NCBI RefSeq assembly: GCF_036345915.1
Contig: NZ_CP107785.1
Coordinates: 1,798,001 to 1,862,000, forward strand
DNA: 64,000 nucleotides
Source: Nocardia sp. NBC_00565
GTDB taxonomy: Bacteria; Actinomycetota; Actinomycetes; Mycobacteriales; Mycobacteriaceae
Direction: 5' to 3'
The notes under the pieces were generated by a model. It saw only the letters and a list, made by a program, of their open reading frames with translations. It searched no databases and had not been told where the DNA came from. Positions within the stretch are counted from its first letter, which is position 1; each line of letters starts with the position of its first letter. The translations under genes and the position numbers were made by a program. This document shows, in pieces, positions 50,235-60,179 of this stretch.

Positions 50235-50804
50235 TCACCACCGACCGGACAAGACATGGTCGGCGGACATCCCGGTGGGGTGGACGAGATCGGTGACGGT
50301 GTTCGGGACGGCCGTGTGGCGTACCCGATTGTGCTGATCGACCAGAACGGCGAGCGGGGTGCGGCCCACCTCGAGACCCTCCGACAATTCGTCCTCGTGC
50401 TCGTGCAGGATGGCAAGCCAATCCGGCAGTGTGCCATCGCGCAACACGCGCGCGGATTCTTCGTCGGTGACGAGCATGACCGGGATCGCCGGTTCCGGGA
50501 CGGTGGGGGTGCGGAGATCATCGAGCAGTGCCGTGCACGGCGGGCAGGTCGCGGTGGCGAACAGCAACAGGCGAGGCCGTCCGAGCCATTGGCTCGAATA
50601 GACAGGTGCGCCGTCACCGTCGCGCAACTCGGCATCCGGGAGCCGAGTCCCGGCGGCGGGACGCAGCGTTGTCCGCCGGTCGAGCAGAGTCTGCATATGC
50701 GTCAGCATCGGCTCGATCCGCGTCATCAACCCGATCATCAGAAGGCCCTGCGCGACGACCACGACGACAAGCATGAGGACCACAGCAATCCAGGGCCACG
50801 ACAT
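50235..50804 (-). CDS. MauD/TlpA-like membrane thioredoxin-fold protein
   Basis: A 189-residue protein: one N-terminal membrane helix (~4-25), then a thioredoxin fold with T-C-P-P-C (Cys87, Cys90). It resembles MauD, which with MauE helps form disulfides in methylamine dehydrogenase. Its ATG (50802-50804) overlaps the MauE-like stop by one base. No structural amine-dehydrogenase gene is nearby, so the client protein is unknown. Confidence 0.8.
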   Translation of the reverse strand: MSWPWIAVVLMLVVVVVAQGLLMIGLMTRIEPMLTHMQTLLDRRTTLRPAAGTRLPDAELRDGDGAPVYSSQWLGRPRLLLFATATCPPCTALLDDLRTPTVPEPAIPVMLVTDEESARVLRDGTLPDWLAILHEHEDELSEGLEVGRTPLAVLVDQHNRVRHTAVPNTVTDLVHPTGMSADHVLSGRW

Positions 50805-51337
50805 CAGATCGAACTCCTTGTCATCAGACGGTCGACACGTCCTGCCAGCACGGCAACCTGTCGAGCGGTCACCAGCAGGCGGGCCGAGAACGCAGCGATC
50901 GTGGCCAGCATGATCACCGCGACCATGTCGGTACCGGAAAGGCGAGTAGGGGGAAAGGCCACAAGCGATGCCGCAGCCGCGGCGGCGACGAGGTTCTGCA
51001 GTACCAGCGTCCAGTCGATGACCCGGCCGCCGCCGCGGCACCCGCAATCGAAGGACCGGCCGCGCAACAGATTGACGCTGATCGCCATCGCGAACGCCGC
51101 GTGCAGCACTACCGCTGCGAACGCCGCCGGCTGAACGGTCACACCGGTCAGCAGCAATGCGCCGATCGCGAGCTCCGCGACCGGCAATACCACCGCTGTC
51201 GGCACCAGCAGAGATACGGGCACAATTCTGTACCGCGCCACAGCAATTCGCGTTGCGGTCGGTTCGCGCACCATTCCGGCGCCGGCGGCCAGCAATCGCA
51301 CGGCGACTACAACCTGCACGACTACCATCAGCACCAT
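50804..51337 (-). CDS. MauE-like membrane protein
   Basis: A 177-residue, four- to five-helix DoxX/MauE-family protein with F-D-C-G-C-R-G-G-G in a loop, the two cysteines typical of MauE. The partner of the following MauD-like gene in redox maturation. A TTG at 51412 opens the frame earlier, but ATG 51337 has GGGGGATC at proper spacing and begins directly at the first helix, so I prefer it. Confidence 0.75.
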   Translation of the reverse strand: MVLMVVVQVVVAVRLLAAGAGMVREPTATRIAVARYRIVPVSLLVPTAVVLPVAELAIGALLLTGVTVQPAAFAAVVLHAAFAMAISVNLLRGRSFDCGCRGGGRVIDWTLVLQNLVAAAAAASLVAFPPTRLSGTDMVAVIMLATIAAFSARLLVTARQVAVLAGRVDRLMTRSSI

Positions 51338-51707
51338 TGGGATCCCCCGAACAGCCCACCGGTCGTCAACAGCCGCTGCCGCATGCTCATATGCGACTCG
51401 AACAACGTCCAAACGTCGAGAGGACGAGGCGGGTCATGTTACGTCGATTCATCGAGTCCCTACTTCTGATGAGGAGGTGGGTAGGTCCGGCGGTCGGATC
51501 ATGGTTGTTCGATGTATCTGGCGCGGCAGTGTATTCGATCCAGCAAACTATCAGCAGTAGGCACTCCGGCTAGCTTGGGAACGGCAGTGTTGAGTTCGTC
51601 GCGTGATCCGCTACCTGTCGCGATCCCGTATGACCATCATCTGTTCCCAACGGGAAGTGCCCCGCCACGAGTCGCAACTTGTGGCGGGGCACTGGGGTTG
51701 TTGTCGA
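51338..51707. other. 370 bp without a supported gene
   Basis: Short frames on both strands lack family features. The stretch ends with the terminator of the ABC operon (51656-51693) and otherwise holds the mauE-side promoter, which I cannot pinpoint. Confidence 0.45.
51656..51693 (-). terminator. Terminator of the tetR-ABC operon
   Basis: AGTGCCCCGCCAC (51656-51668) and GTGGCGGGGCACT (51681-51693), 13 perfect pairs with a 12-base loop, 15 bases after the permease stop. Confidence 0.75.
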
Positions 51708-53345
51708 TCAGCGCAGATCGCGGCGGCGGAAGGCGCCGATACCCACGCCGAGCAGCACGACTGCGATGCCGAGCAGCCACACGATCGGGGTTGCCTCGAA
51801 GGCCGAGCCCGGCAGCTTCGGCGGATGCACGAACGGGACCAGATCGCTGACCCATTGTGGCAACCCGTCCAGCGCGCCCATGACGAAGATGATGATCATC
51901 GCGCTGAGTACGCCCCACGCGACCGGCGTGTAGCGGGGCGCCAGACCGTAGATCGCCACGGTAATCGCGGTGAGCACCCACACCGCGGGCAGCTGGACCG
52001 CCGCGGCGCCGAGGCAATCACCGACCTTGCCCGCCAGCTCGCCATCCGACAGGCCGTAGATGACCCCGACCGCGGCCCCCGCGACGCCCAGCAGCACCGC
52101 GGGGCCGAGCAGGGCGATGCCGATGTGGCTGAGCGCGTAGCGTTCTCGGCTCACCGATCCGGCCAGGGTGGCCTCGGCGCGCTGGCTCGACTCCTCCTCG
52201 TGTAGCCGGAGCACGGCCGAGATGGAGAAGGCCGACGCCGCGACGGCCAGCATGCTGAGGGCGAAGGTGATGAAGGAATTCTGCAGCACATTCGTGCCGC
52301 CCATCCGGGTGATCACATCGCGGACCTGCTTGCTGTTGTCGAGCATGTCGCCGACGCTATTGATGGCGCCGCCCATCAGCGATCCGTAGAGCAGGAAGCC
52401 GATGGACCAGACCAGTAGCGAGCCGCGCTGCAGCCGCCACGCCAGTCCCGATGGACCGGAAAGCGCGGGAGCCGCGACCGGTGCACCGGGCCGCTCGGCG
52501 AGCAGGCCCGATCCGGTATCACGTTGCCGCAGTAGCATATACGCGGCGACCTTGGTCACAACGGCGACGGTGAGCAGCGGGATCAGCACCCACCAGCGCT
52601 CATCCGCATACGGTCGCATATTGATACACCATCCCAGCGGCGAAAACCATGACAGCACACCGTTTCCCGCGTCGCCGACCGCGCGCAGCGCGAAGGCCGT
52701 GCCGAGTGCGCCGAACGCCACCCCGCGCGCGACCCGCGCACCCACGCTCACCTGTGCCGCGACGGCGGCGACCCCGGCCCAGACCAGACCGGAGCAGCCG
52801 AGCGTCGCGCCGTAGGCCAGCGAACCGGCGGCGGGCAGGTCACTGCTGTACAGTGCGAACGCACTCAGGATGCCGACAATCAGACAGCCGGTCGCAGTCA
52901 ATATCATGGCGGCGGTCAGCCCTGCGTAGCGGCCGATGCTGGTGGCGCCGACCAACTCCGCGCGACCGGTCTCCTCCTCGACCCGAGTGTGCCGGATGAT
53001 GGTGAGGATCACTGCGACCGCGATCATCGCGTAGAACGGCCCGGCCTTCCACAGTCCGACAGAGCCGAGGTCGGTGCTGAAGACCGGCCCGTACATGGCC
53101 ACCAGCGCCGGGCTTTCCATGACCGACTTCGCCGCATGATCGAGGTCGGCCTGCGTAGCGTAGACGGCCTTGGCGCTACTGACATAGGCTGCGGGCAGCA
53201 GTCCGAAGGTAAGTACCCACAGCGGCAATACGATTCGGTCGCGACGCAGGAACAGTCGCAGCAATTGGGCGGTACCGGCGAAGTCGGCCCACCCGCGCAC
53301 GGCGGGTGGGGCGTAATGCCTACCGCCCACGGTTGCGGTTGTCAT
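51708..53345 (-). CDS. ABC exporter permease
   Basis: A 545-residue protein with about twelve hydrophobic helices in two similar halves, as in actinobacterial anthracycline/tetronasin-type exporter permeases. Transmembrane part of the ABC system whose ATPase gene overlaps its start by four bases. The substrate is probably an antibiotic or other amphiphile. Confidence 0.87.
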   Translation of the reverse strand: MTTATVGGRHYAPPAVRGWADFAGTAQLLRLFLRRDRIVLPLWVLTFGLLPAAYVSSAKAVYATQADLDHAAKSVMESPALVAMYGPVFSTDLGSVGLWKAGPFYAMIAVAVILTIIRHTRVEEETGRAELVGATSIGRYAGLTAAMILTATGCLIVGILSAFALYSSDLPAAGSLAYGATLGCSGLVWAGVAAVAAQVSVGARVARGVAFGALGTAFALRAVGDAGNGVLSWFSPLGWCINMRPYADERWWVLIPLLTVAVVTKVAAYMLLRQRDTGSGLLAERPGAPVAAPALSGPSGLAWRLQRGSLLVWSIGFLLYGSLMGGAINSVGDMLDNSKQVRDVITRMGGTNVLQNSFITFALSMLAVAASAFSISAVLRLHEEESSQRAEATLAGSVSRERYALSHIGIALLGPAVLLGVAGAAVGVIYGLSDGELAGKVGDCLGAAAVQLPAVWVLTAITVAIYGLAPRYTPVAWGVLSAMIIIFVMGALDGLPQWVSDLVPFVHPPKLPGSAFEATPIVWLLGIAVVLLGVGIGAFRRRDLR

Positions 53346-54274
53346 GATCCCACCTTCTGCATGGCTGCGGTCGCCTGCTCGGGTGTCGCGCCGTCGACGT
53401 GGTAATGCCGCATGAACAGCTCCTCCAGCGTCGGCGGCGCACTGGTGAGGCTGCGCACCCCCGTATCGCCGAGGATCCGGATCAGCTCGCCGAGATGCTC
53501 GCTGTCCACCTGGCAGCGCAGCGTCGCACCGTCGCGTTCGATATCCTCGACCCCCGGTACCCGGCTGAGATCCCCTGGGTCACCGAGTAATTCGGCCGTA
53601 ATGGAGGTGCGCGACAGATGCCGCATATCCGCGAGCGATCCGCTTTCCACGGTGCGCCCGGCCCGGATGATGGTCACCCGGTCGCACAGCACCTCCACCT
53701 CGGAGAGAATATGGCTGGAGAGCAGGACGGTGGTGCCGCGCTGTTTGGCCTCTTCGACGCATTCGCGAAAGACCTGCTCCATCAATGGATCCAAGCCCGA
53801 GGTCGGTTCGTCGAGCAGCAGCAGACGGACATCGGAAGCGAGCGCGGAGATCAATGCGACCTTCTGCCGGTTGCCCTTGGAGTAGGTGCGGGCCTTCTTG
53901 CGCGGATCCAGGTCGAACCGCTCGATCAGTTCGGCGCGACGCTGCGGGTTGATTTCGCCGCGCATCCTGGCGAGTAGGTCGATGGTCTCACCGCCGGACA
54001 GCGACGGCCACAGCGTGACATCGCCTGGTACGTACGCGAGTTCGCGATGCAGTTCGACCGCGTCGGTCCACGGGTCGCGGCCGAGCAGCCGGGCCTCGCC
54101 GGAGCTGGCGCGCAGGATCCCCAGCAGGGTACGGATGGTGGTCGACTTACCCGCGCCGTTGGGGCCGAGGAAGCCATGGATTTCGCCCTCGCTAACCGCG
54201 AGATCGAGCCCATCGAGGGCGGCGAAGTGGCCGAAGTTCTTGTGCAGATCGTGAACTTCGATGATGTCGGACAT
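53342..54274 (-). CDS. ABC exporter ATPase
   Basis: A 310-residue DrrA-like ATPase: Walker [10 protein letters not shown], signature Y-S-K-G-N-R-Q-K-V, Walker B L-L-L-L-D-E-P, H-loop S-S-H. It powers the permease encoded next. Its start shares one base with the tetR stop. A C-terminal extension of about 80 residues is usual for this class. Confidence 0.93.
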   Translation of the reverse strand: MSDIIEVHDLHKNFGHFAALDGLDLAVSEGEIHGFLGPNGAGKSTTIRTLLGILRASSGEARLLGRDPWTDAVELHRELAYVPGDVTLWPSLSGGETIDLLARMRGEINPQRRAELIERFDLDPRKKARTYSKGNRQKVALISALASDVRLLLLDEPTSGLDPLMEQVFRECVEEAKQRGTTVLLSSHILSEVEVLCDRVTIIRAGRTVESGSLADMRHLSRTSITAELLGDPGDLSRVPGVEDIERDGATLRCQVDSEHLGELIRILGDTGVRSLTSAPPTLEELFMRHYHVDGATPEQATAAMQKVGS

Positions 54275-54909
54275 CAGATCTCCTTGCTGAGTGTGTCCAA
54301 AATCGTTGGGTCTGTAAGGAATCCCTGTGTGTACAGCTCTACGGCGGGCAGCGCGAACTCCTCGGTCATCTCGCGAACGAGTTTGCGATAGTCGAGCTTT
54401 TCGCCGCGTTGTTGCAGCAGGGTGAAGTACATGACAGTCGCGCCGACATTGACCGTCGTCAGATATTTGGCCCGCGCGGCCGGATCGCGGCTCGGTTTGA
54501 TGGTGCCCGCCTCGACGCCCGCCTGGATGTACTCTTCGGCGTCCGAGATCATGTGCTCGAGCAGGGATTCGGCCAACGGGCCGCCCGCCTGCAGGCTACG
54601 CACCATGTAGGCGACCAGTGGGCCGTAGGCCTCGATCTCGACCATGGACGCGAGCATGCCTTTGGCGACGTTCGTATCGGTGGCGGTCTTCCATTTCTGT
54701 TCCCGGATCAACCGCAGCACCTGCTCGTCGCAGGCGGCCCGCAGGCCGTCCTTGGAGCCGAAGTGATGGTTGACCAATCCGGGGGAGACCCCGGCCGCTG
54801 CGGCGATCGCGCGCACTCCGACCTGAAATCCATTGTCACCGAACACCTCGATGGCGATATCGCGAATGCGGGCGGCGGTGGTGAGATCCGACTTCGGGGT
54901 CGGTGTCAC
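54274..54909 (-). CDS. TetR family repressor of the ABC exporter
   Basis: A 211-residue TetR protein: [14 protein letters not shown], then [20 protein letters not shown] (HTH). GTG start at 54907-54909. First gene of the three-gene operon. A 36-bp palindrome 45 bases upstream is the evident operator, so the exporter is probably induced by its substrate. Confidence 0.9.
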   Translation of the reverse strand: MTPTPKSDLTTAARIRDIAIEVFGDNGFQVGVRAIAAAAGVSPGLVNHHFGSKDGLRAACDEQVLRLIREQKWKTATDTNVAKGMLASMVEIEAYGPLVAYMVRSLQAGGPLAESLLEHMISDAEEYIQAGVEAGTIKPSRDPAARAKYLTTVNVGATVMYFTLLQQRGEKLDYRKLVREMTEEFALPAVELYTQGFLTDPTILDTLSKEI

Positions 54910-54953
54910 GCTGCACTCCTAGCTCGGCGGATCTTTGCGGTATGGCTCTCTGG

Positions 54954-54989
54954 TTGAACGCATGTTTAGTATATTAAACACGTGTTCAA
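54954..54989. promoter_or_regulatory. 36-bp near-perfect operator palindrome
   Basis: TTGAAC...TGTTTA (left) and TAAACA...GTTCAA (right) mirror each other around an AT-rich centre, with mismatches only at isolated positions. The AT-rich centre may include the -10 region. Length and place fit a TetR repressor binding as a pair of dimers. Confidence 0.8.
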
Positions 54990-55107
54990 TCGCAAGGCAA
55001 GGGTTTCGCGAGGATGTCGTGTCACGGTGTTTCCGCGGCCGGATGCGCCGGTGTTGCTGTTGGCGCGGACCGATCGCGAGCCGGAGCGAGAACGCTAGGG
55101 TCGGGGT

Positions 55108-57060
55108 ATGGCTGACACCGAGAACGCCTCGACATCGGACCACCTTCGCGACGCACTCGATGGCTCGTGGCGCGCGGTTCGCGCCGAGGCCCGGGTACAG
55201 CTGGCCGGTGACGAGCTCGCCGGAGATCCCTATCTCGACTATCACGCGGCGCGGGCGCGGGTGCTCGAGCAGATGCGGGTCATCGCGACGATGGGGTATG
55301 CCGAGCGCGGATTCCGGCTGGAGAACGGCGGCACCGGGGAGCCGGGCGCGGCCGTGGTCGGGCTGGAGATGCTGGCCTACGCGGACCTGTCGCTCTGGGT
55401 GAAGTCCGGTGTGCAGTGGGGACTGTTCGGCGGGGCGGTGGAGAACCTCGGGACCGAGCGGCACCGGGAGGTGGTGCGGCGGCTGATATCGCTGGATCTG
55501 CTCGGATGTTTCGCGATGACCGAATCCGGGCACGGCAGCGATGTCGCCAACCTCGAGACCACCGCCACCTACGATCCGGACACCCAGGAGTTCGTGGTGC
55601 ATTCGCCGACGCCGTCGGCGCGCAAGGATTACATCGGCGGCGCGGCCGAACATGCCAGGATGGCAGCGGTTTTCGCGCAGCTGATCACCGAGGGGGAGAG
55701 TAAGGGGGTGCACTGTCTGCTGGTGCCGATCCGCGATGAGCAGGGCAATGATCTGCCCGGGGTCACCACCTTCGACGACGGTCTCAAGGGCGGTCTGCCG
55801 GGTGTCGATAACGGGCGCATCGTCTTCGACCACATGCGAGTACCACGGGAGAACCTGCTCAACCGGTACGCCGATGTCGCCCCCGACGGCAGCTACAGCT
55901 CCGAGATCGAGAACCCGAGCCGCCGCTTCTTCACCACGCTCGGCACGCTGGTGCGCGGCCGGGTCAGCGTCGGCGGCGCGGCGGCCGCCGGTGCGCGGGT
56001 CGCGCTGAGCATCGCCACCCGATACGCGCTGCGGCGGCGGCAGTTCTCCGATCCGGACAACGGCCAGGAGACACTGCTGCTGGACTACCGCAGCCACCAG
56101 CGTCGGCTGCTGCCGCTGATCGCCCGGTCCTATGCGCTGGCCTTCGCGCAGAACGATCTGGTGCGGCGCATGCATCTGGTGCAGACGGGTCAGGATCTGG
56201 ATCCGGGTGCACAGCGGGCACTGGAGACACGGGCCGCGGGTCTGAAGGTCGCGCAGACCAGGTACGCCACCCGCGCCATCCAGGAATGTCGCGAAGCCTG
56301 CGGCGGCGCAGGTTATCTCACCGAGAACCGACTGGTCACGCTGAAGGCCGATACCGATGTGTTCACCACCTTCGAGGGTGACAACGTCGTGCTCACTCAA
56401 CTGGTGGCCAAGGAAGTGCTCACCGCCTACTCCGACGAGATCCGCGATCTGGACGCGCTCGGCTGGGTGCGCTTCGCCGCCACCATGGCCGGTGACGTGG
56501 TGCGCAAGCGTTCCGGTGTGCGCCAGCTGATCCAGACGCTGCGCGACCGCGGCGACGACACCGTCGACGAGGGTGATCTGTCCCGCCGCTCGGTACAGCT
56601 GCAGCTGTTCGCCGACCGCGAGGACTACCTGGTCCGCACCGCGGGACACCGGCTGCGCGCTCGCGCCGAGGACACCACGCCGTTCGAGGCGTTCAACAAT
56701 GCGCAGGACCACATCCTGGCCGCGGGCACCGCGCATATCGACCGGCTGATCCTCGAGGAATTCATCGAGGGCATCGCGGGCATCGCCGACCCGGCCGCGC
56801 GCGAACTCGCCGAGACACTCTGCGACCTGTATGTCTACTCGATGCTCGAGGAGAACCAGGCCTGGTTCATCATGCACCGGTTCATGTCGGTCGACCGTGC
56901 GAAGGCCGTGCGCCGTGGCGTCAATGAACTCGTCGACCGGCTGCGCCCGGACGCCCTGACATTGGTCGAGGGCATGGGTGTGCCCGAGAGCATGTTGCGC
57001 GCGGCGCTATTGGAGGATGCCAGCGTTTTCGATCGGACGAGCAGCCCGACGACCGTGTAG
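55108..57060 (+). CDS. Acyl-CoA oxidase-like acyl-CoA dehydrogenase
   Basis: A 650-residue flavoprotein, the length of acyl-CoA oxidases rather than dehydrogenases (~390). Segments: F-A-M-T-E-S-G-H-G-S-D-V, R-K-D-Y-I-G-G, C-R-E-A-C-G-G-A-G-Y, and the T-T-F-E-G-D-N-V-V-L motif with the catalytic glutamate. It introduces the 2,3-double bond in fatty acyl-CoA in beta-oxidation, passing electrons to oxygen or to an electron-transfer protein. Own transcription unit, ATG at 55108. Confidence 0.9.
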   Translation: MADTENASTSDHLRDALDGSWRAVRAEARVQLAGDELAGDPYLDYHAARARVLEQMRVIATMGYAERGFRLENGGTGEPGAAVVGLEMLAYADLSLWVKSGVQWGLFGGAVENLGTERHREVVRRLISLDLLGCFAMTESGHGSDVANLETTATYDPDTQEFVVHSPTPSARKDYIGGAAEHARMAAVFAQLITEGESKGVHCLLVPIRDEQGNDLPGVTTFDDGLKGGLPGVDNGRIVFDHMRVPRENLLNRYADVAPDGSYSSEIENPSRRFFTTLGTLVRGRVSVGGAAAAGARVALSIATRYALRRRQFSDPDNGQETLLLDYRSHQRRLLPLIARSYALAFAQNDLVRRMHLVQTGQDLDPGAQRALETRAAGLKVAQTRYATRAIQECREACGGAGYLTENRLVTLKADTDVFTTFEGDNVVLTQLVAKEVLTAYSDEIRDLDALGWVRFAATMAGDVVRKRSGVRQLIQTLRDRGDDTVDEGDLSRRSVQLQLFADREDYLVRTAGHRLRARAEDTTPFEAFNNAQDHILAAGTAHIDRLILEEFIEGIAGIADPAARELAETLCDLYVYSMLEENQAWFIMHRFMSVDRAKAVRRGVNELVDRLRPDALTLVEGMGVPESMLRAALLEDASVFDRTSSPTTV

Positions 57061-57067
57061 TACTGTG

Positions 57068-57113
57068 GCGCACCGCGTTTGCCGATCAACCCGAGTGGAC
57101 TCGGGCGGTGCGC
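57068..57113. terminator. Nested stem-loops between convergent genes
   Basis: Outer arms GCGCACCGC (57068-57076) and GCGGTGCGC (57105-57113) enclose an inner hairpin CCCGAG-TGGA-CTCGGG (57090-57105). It starts 7 bases after the acyl-CoA oxidase stop and runs into the last codons of the PAP2 gene. Confidence 0.55.
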
Positions 57114-57733
57114 TGCGTCGGCTCGAGTAAGTGTCCGGTGAGTCGGCAGAGCGCGGTGACCATCGCGATCGCCGCGGCCGCGCCGCCGAGAATGTCGGTG
57201 GGCAGATGATAGCCGAGTCCGATCATGCCGATCGCGGCGCAGAGCAGGGCGGCGATAGCGAGCGCGGCCGTGCGCACCCGCGCCCGGGGCGAGTCGGTCA
57301 GCAGTACGAACGCGGTGGCGATCGCGACCAGGTGCACGGTATGCCCGCTCGGATACGCGAGATAGTCGTGCAGCGGCCGGTCCCAGAGCGGTTTCAGCAC
57401 CCAGCTGTTGATCCCGACCGCGACCTCCGGAGTCACCACCATGGCCACGGCGCGCCGCCACCACCCCCGATAGCCGAACCAGGCTGCGGCCGCGAACAAT
57501 AGCGGGATCAGGATGTAGCCGTTGCTAGGAATCACCAGGGCCCGATATACCCCGGGATGGCCGTCAGCGGCCGAGTGGATCGGGTCCGCCAGCGCACCAT
57601 CCACACCGGTCGGACCGCCGCTATGCGGAAAAGTCAGCGGTAGCAGGACGGCAATGAGCGCGCCGGAGATGACCACGCACAGCGCGATGACGTCGGCCCG
57701 GTACCGGCCGAGCAGCTCCCGTAGTGCGATCAC
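57086..57733 (-). CDS. PAP2 family phosphatase
   Basis: A 215-residue, six-helix membrane phosphatase with K-P-L-W-D-R-P, Y-P-S-G-H-T and G-Y-H-L-P-T-D-I-L-G-G, the three PAP2 motifs. Candidates for the substrate are undecaprenyl pyrophosphate or phosphatidic acid. GTG start (57731-57733), 9 bases from the stop of the upstream gene, so co-transcribed with it. Confidence 0.9.
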   Translation of the reverse strand: MIALRELLGRYRADVIALCVVISGALIAVLLPLTFPHSGGPTGVDGALADPIHSAADGHPGVYRALVIPSNGYILIPLLFAAAAWFGYRGWWRRAVAMVVTPEVAVGINSWVLKPLWDRPLHDYLAYPSGHTVHLVAIATAFVLLTDSPRARVRTAALAIAALLCAAIGMIGLGYHLPTDILGGAAAAIAMVTALCRLTGHLLEPTQRTARVHSG

Positions 57734-57742
57734 GGATTGATA

Positions 57743-58645
57743 TCACAGGGGCCCGTAGGTCAGCACCGCGGTGATGACGAACCAGATTGCCCAGGCGAAG
57801 GCGATGAGCATGCCGGTCGCCAGTGCGATGCGCATGAACGCGCGACCGAGATCCATATCACCCGGCACCCGCGGATAGAGCTTCCACGGGCTGTACCAGG
57901 GCGCCTCGATGACCAGGGCCGGTGCGTGCGCTTCCTTTTCGGCCGCCGCCAACTCCTCGGCGTAGGCCTCCGCCTGTGCTTGTTGCGGGCCGCCGTGCCA
58001 CAGCGTGATGTCGATGGGGCCGAGAAAGCCCTCGTTGATCAGATCCTGCGGTGCGGGCAGAGCGGGCAGAATGCCCAGGCTGCGGAACGCCACCGCCACA
58101 TCATTGGCCGTCCAGAGGTGGATGTTCTGCTCGGAGTCGGCCAGCGTCTCGAAGTAGTGCCGCAGCCGGTCGGGGTCGTTGCCGAGGATCACATCGAAAC
58201 TCGGATCGCTCCACTCCTGCTTGACCGACAGCTCGGCGCCGCGCAGCGGGACGATCAGCGCGACACCGTGCACCGCGCGCTGGCCGAGACCGCGCGCGGC
58301 CAGCCAGTTCTGCAGCGCCAGGGTGTGTTCGCGGGATTTGTCCAGCGGGGTGCGGCGGTCACGGCCCTCCGTGGCCATGGGCGCACCGGAGATCGCCCAT
58401 GGTCCGCTGAGCGGCACCTCCAGCACACCGTCCTGGCGCGTGACCAGCGCCTCGGCCTCGATCACCACACAGCTGGTCGGGGTCCAGACCACGGCGTCGA
58501 ACTGGTGCAGCCGATCGTTGTGGAACAGACTGCAATTCACCGTGGCGACACCGTGCGGGCTGGCCGGATCCTTCCAGGTGCGCAGCCAGTCGATCAGCGC
58601 CCGCTCGGCATTGGTGCCTGCCGGGTTCTGCACTCGCACGAGCAT
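57743..58645 (-). CDS. NERD-like nuclease-related membrane protein
   Basis: A 300-residue protein. The N-terminal half looks like a NERD domain (A-E-R-A-L-I-D-W-L near the start, then F-D-A-V-V-W-T and V-V-I-E-A-E-A), the pattern of a restriction-endonuclease-like fold. The C-terminus carries a membrane helix (~275-295). Function not established; membrane-linked DNA processing is one idea. Confidence 0.65.
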   Translation of the reverse strand: MLVRVQNPAGTNAERALIDWLRTWKDPASPHGVATVNCSLFHNDRLHQFDAVVWTPTSCVVIEAEALVTRQDGVLEVPLSGPWAISGAPMATEGRDRRTPLDKSREHTLALQNWLAARGLGQRAVHGVALIVPLRGAELSVKQEWSDPSFDVILGNDPDRLRHYFETLADSEQNIHLWTANDVAVAFRSLGILPALPAPQDLINEGFLGPIDITLWHGGPQQAQAEAYAEELAAAEKEAHAPALVIEAPWYSPWKLYPRVPGDMDLGRAFMRIALATGMLIAFAWAIWFVITAVLTYGPL

Positions 58646-58735
58646 TCGCGACCGCCCTTCACGTCGTCACTCGATGGTGGCAAGGATACGGACAACACCG
58701 CCCGGTTGGCCGCGCCTGCGACCAGATCCGGCGTG

Positions 58736-60127
58736 TCACTGTGGATGTTCGACGGCGATCTTCCCGGTGCGTACCGCGTCGACCAATTCGGCGTGGTCGG
58801 CCTCGGTCTGATCGGCGTAGCGGACCGCGAAGCGTGCGACGGCAGCTTCGAAAGCCTCGTCACCGTCGAGATACCCGGCGATCAGGCGGGGATCCAGTGA
58901 CCGCGAATGCGCGCGGGCCAGCAGCGCACCGGCGAGTCGCCCGTAATCGTCGAGGTCATTCGAAGACAGCTCCGCGGGGTCGATACTGCCTTTCATATTG
59001 CGGAATTGGCGCACCGTGAACGGCAGCTCGCCATTGTCGAAACGCAGTGTGGTCCACCCGAGCAGGATATCGGTTTCGGACTGAACCAGCCTGGCGCCTT
59101 GCACGATTCGTTCGCCCTCGTGTCGCGGCGACGGTGCGTCCAGAAACGGTGACAGGGCCGACGGGTTGGCCTGCTTCAACTGCAGCACCAGCGCCTCGCC
59201 CGCATTGCCGTGCAGCAGCGCCACATAACTGTGCAGTCCGACGCTGCCGGTGCCGACGATACGAAAGGCGATGTCGGACACCGCGAATCGGGTGAGCAGG
59301 TTGCGCCGGGACGCACGCAGGGTGTCGCCGTAGCGCTCGAGCCCATCGATGACCTGCTCGGCCACCACGGTGTCGACCGGCGTGAGAATCGGTGGGTCAC
59401 TGACGAATCGGTGCTTGCTGATGCCGGTTTCGTGATCCTCGAGATGTTCGGTCCACTTCTCGACCACCTTCGCGCTGGTGTTCTTACGCGCCTTCTTCGC
59501 GGCCTTCTTGAAGTCGTCGAGCAGATCGTCGGCTCGCGCCCGGCTGAGGATCGACTCGTCCGGCAGCGCGCTCCACGATTCCATGAACGGTTGCTCGGCG
59601 AGGTGGTCGATGGCGAGGCGGTAGAAGCGCGCCGCGTCCCGGGCCGCGGTCGCGCAATCGTCTTCGGCCGCACCGCCTTCGCGGCCCGCCAGCACCAGAC
59701 TGGCCGCGAGCCGCTCCAGATCCCACTCCCACGGGCCGACGATGGTTTCGTCGAAATCATTGATGTCCATGATGATTTCGCCGCGTGGCGTGCCGTACAG
59801 GCCGAAATTCGCGGCGTGTGCGTCACCGCAGATCTGCGCGGGCAGACCGCTGTCCGGGCTGCCCGCGAGATCGGCGGCCATCAGCCCGGCTGCGCCCCGA
59901 TAGAAGGTGAACGGCGAGGCGACCATCCGGCCCACCCGCAGCGGCACCAGATGCGGCAACCGGCCCATATTGCTCGCGTCCACGAACTCGAGCACACCCG
60001 GCCGCTTCGACCAGGTGGCCGCCCGGTCCCGCGCGGTTACCGGCACCCGCTGCCGCAACGCGCGACCACGGGCACGGACCTCCTCGGCCGGCACATAACT
60101 ACGAAGATCGACACCACTCGTTGACAC
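58736..60127 (-). CDS. DUF2252 family protein
   Basis: A 463-residue protein with F-Y-R-G-A-A, C-G-D-A-H-A-A-N-F-G and D-I-N-D-F-D-E-T (kinase-like catalytic HxD and metal segments). DUF2252 proteins belong to a kinase-like fold without a defined substrate. GTG start at 60125-60127 with no strong ribosome site. Confidence 0.85.
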   Translation of the reverse strand: MSTSGVDLRSYVPAEEVRARGRALRQRVPVTARDRAATWSKRPGVLEFVDASNMGRLPHLVPLRVGRMVASPFTFYRGAAGLMAADLAGSPDSGLPAQICGDAHAANFGLYGTPRGEIIMDINDFDETIVGPWEWDLERLAASLVLAGREGGAAEDDCATAARDAARFYRLAIDHLAEQPFMESWSALPDESILSRARADDLLDDFKKAAKKARKNTSAKVVEKWTEHLEDHETGISKHRFVSDPPILTPVDTVVAEQVIDGLERYGDTLRASRRNLLTRFAVSDIAFRIVGTGSVGLHSYVALLHGNAGEALVLQLKQANPSALSPFLDAPSPRHEGERIVQGARLVQSETDILLGWTTLRFDNGELPFTVRQFRNMKGSIDPAELSSNDLDDYGRLAGALLARAHSRSLDPRLIAGYLDGDEAFEAAVARFAVRYADQTEADHAELVDAVRTGKIAVEHPQ

Positions 60128-60179
60128 AACGGTCCAGATTAGTGTGCCGCGCAGACCGGTGCCGACTACCCGTTCGCCG

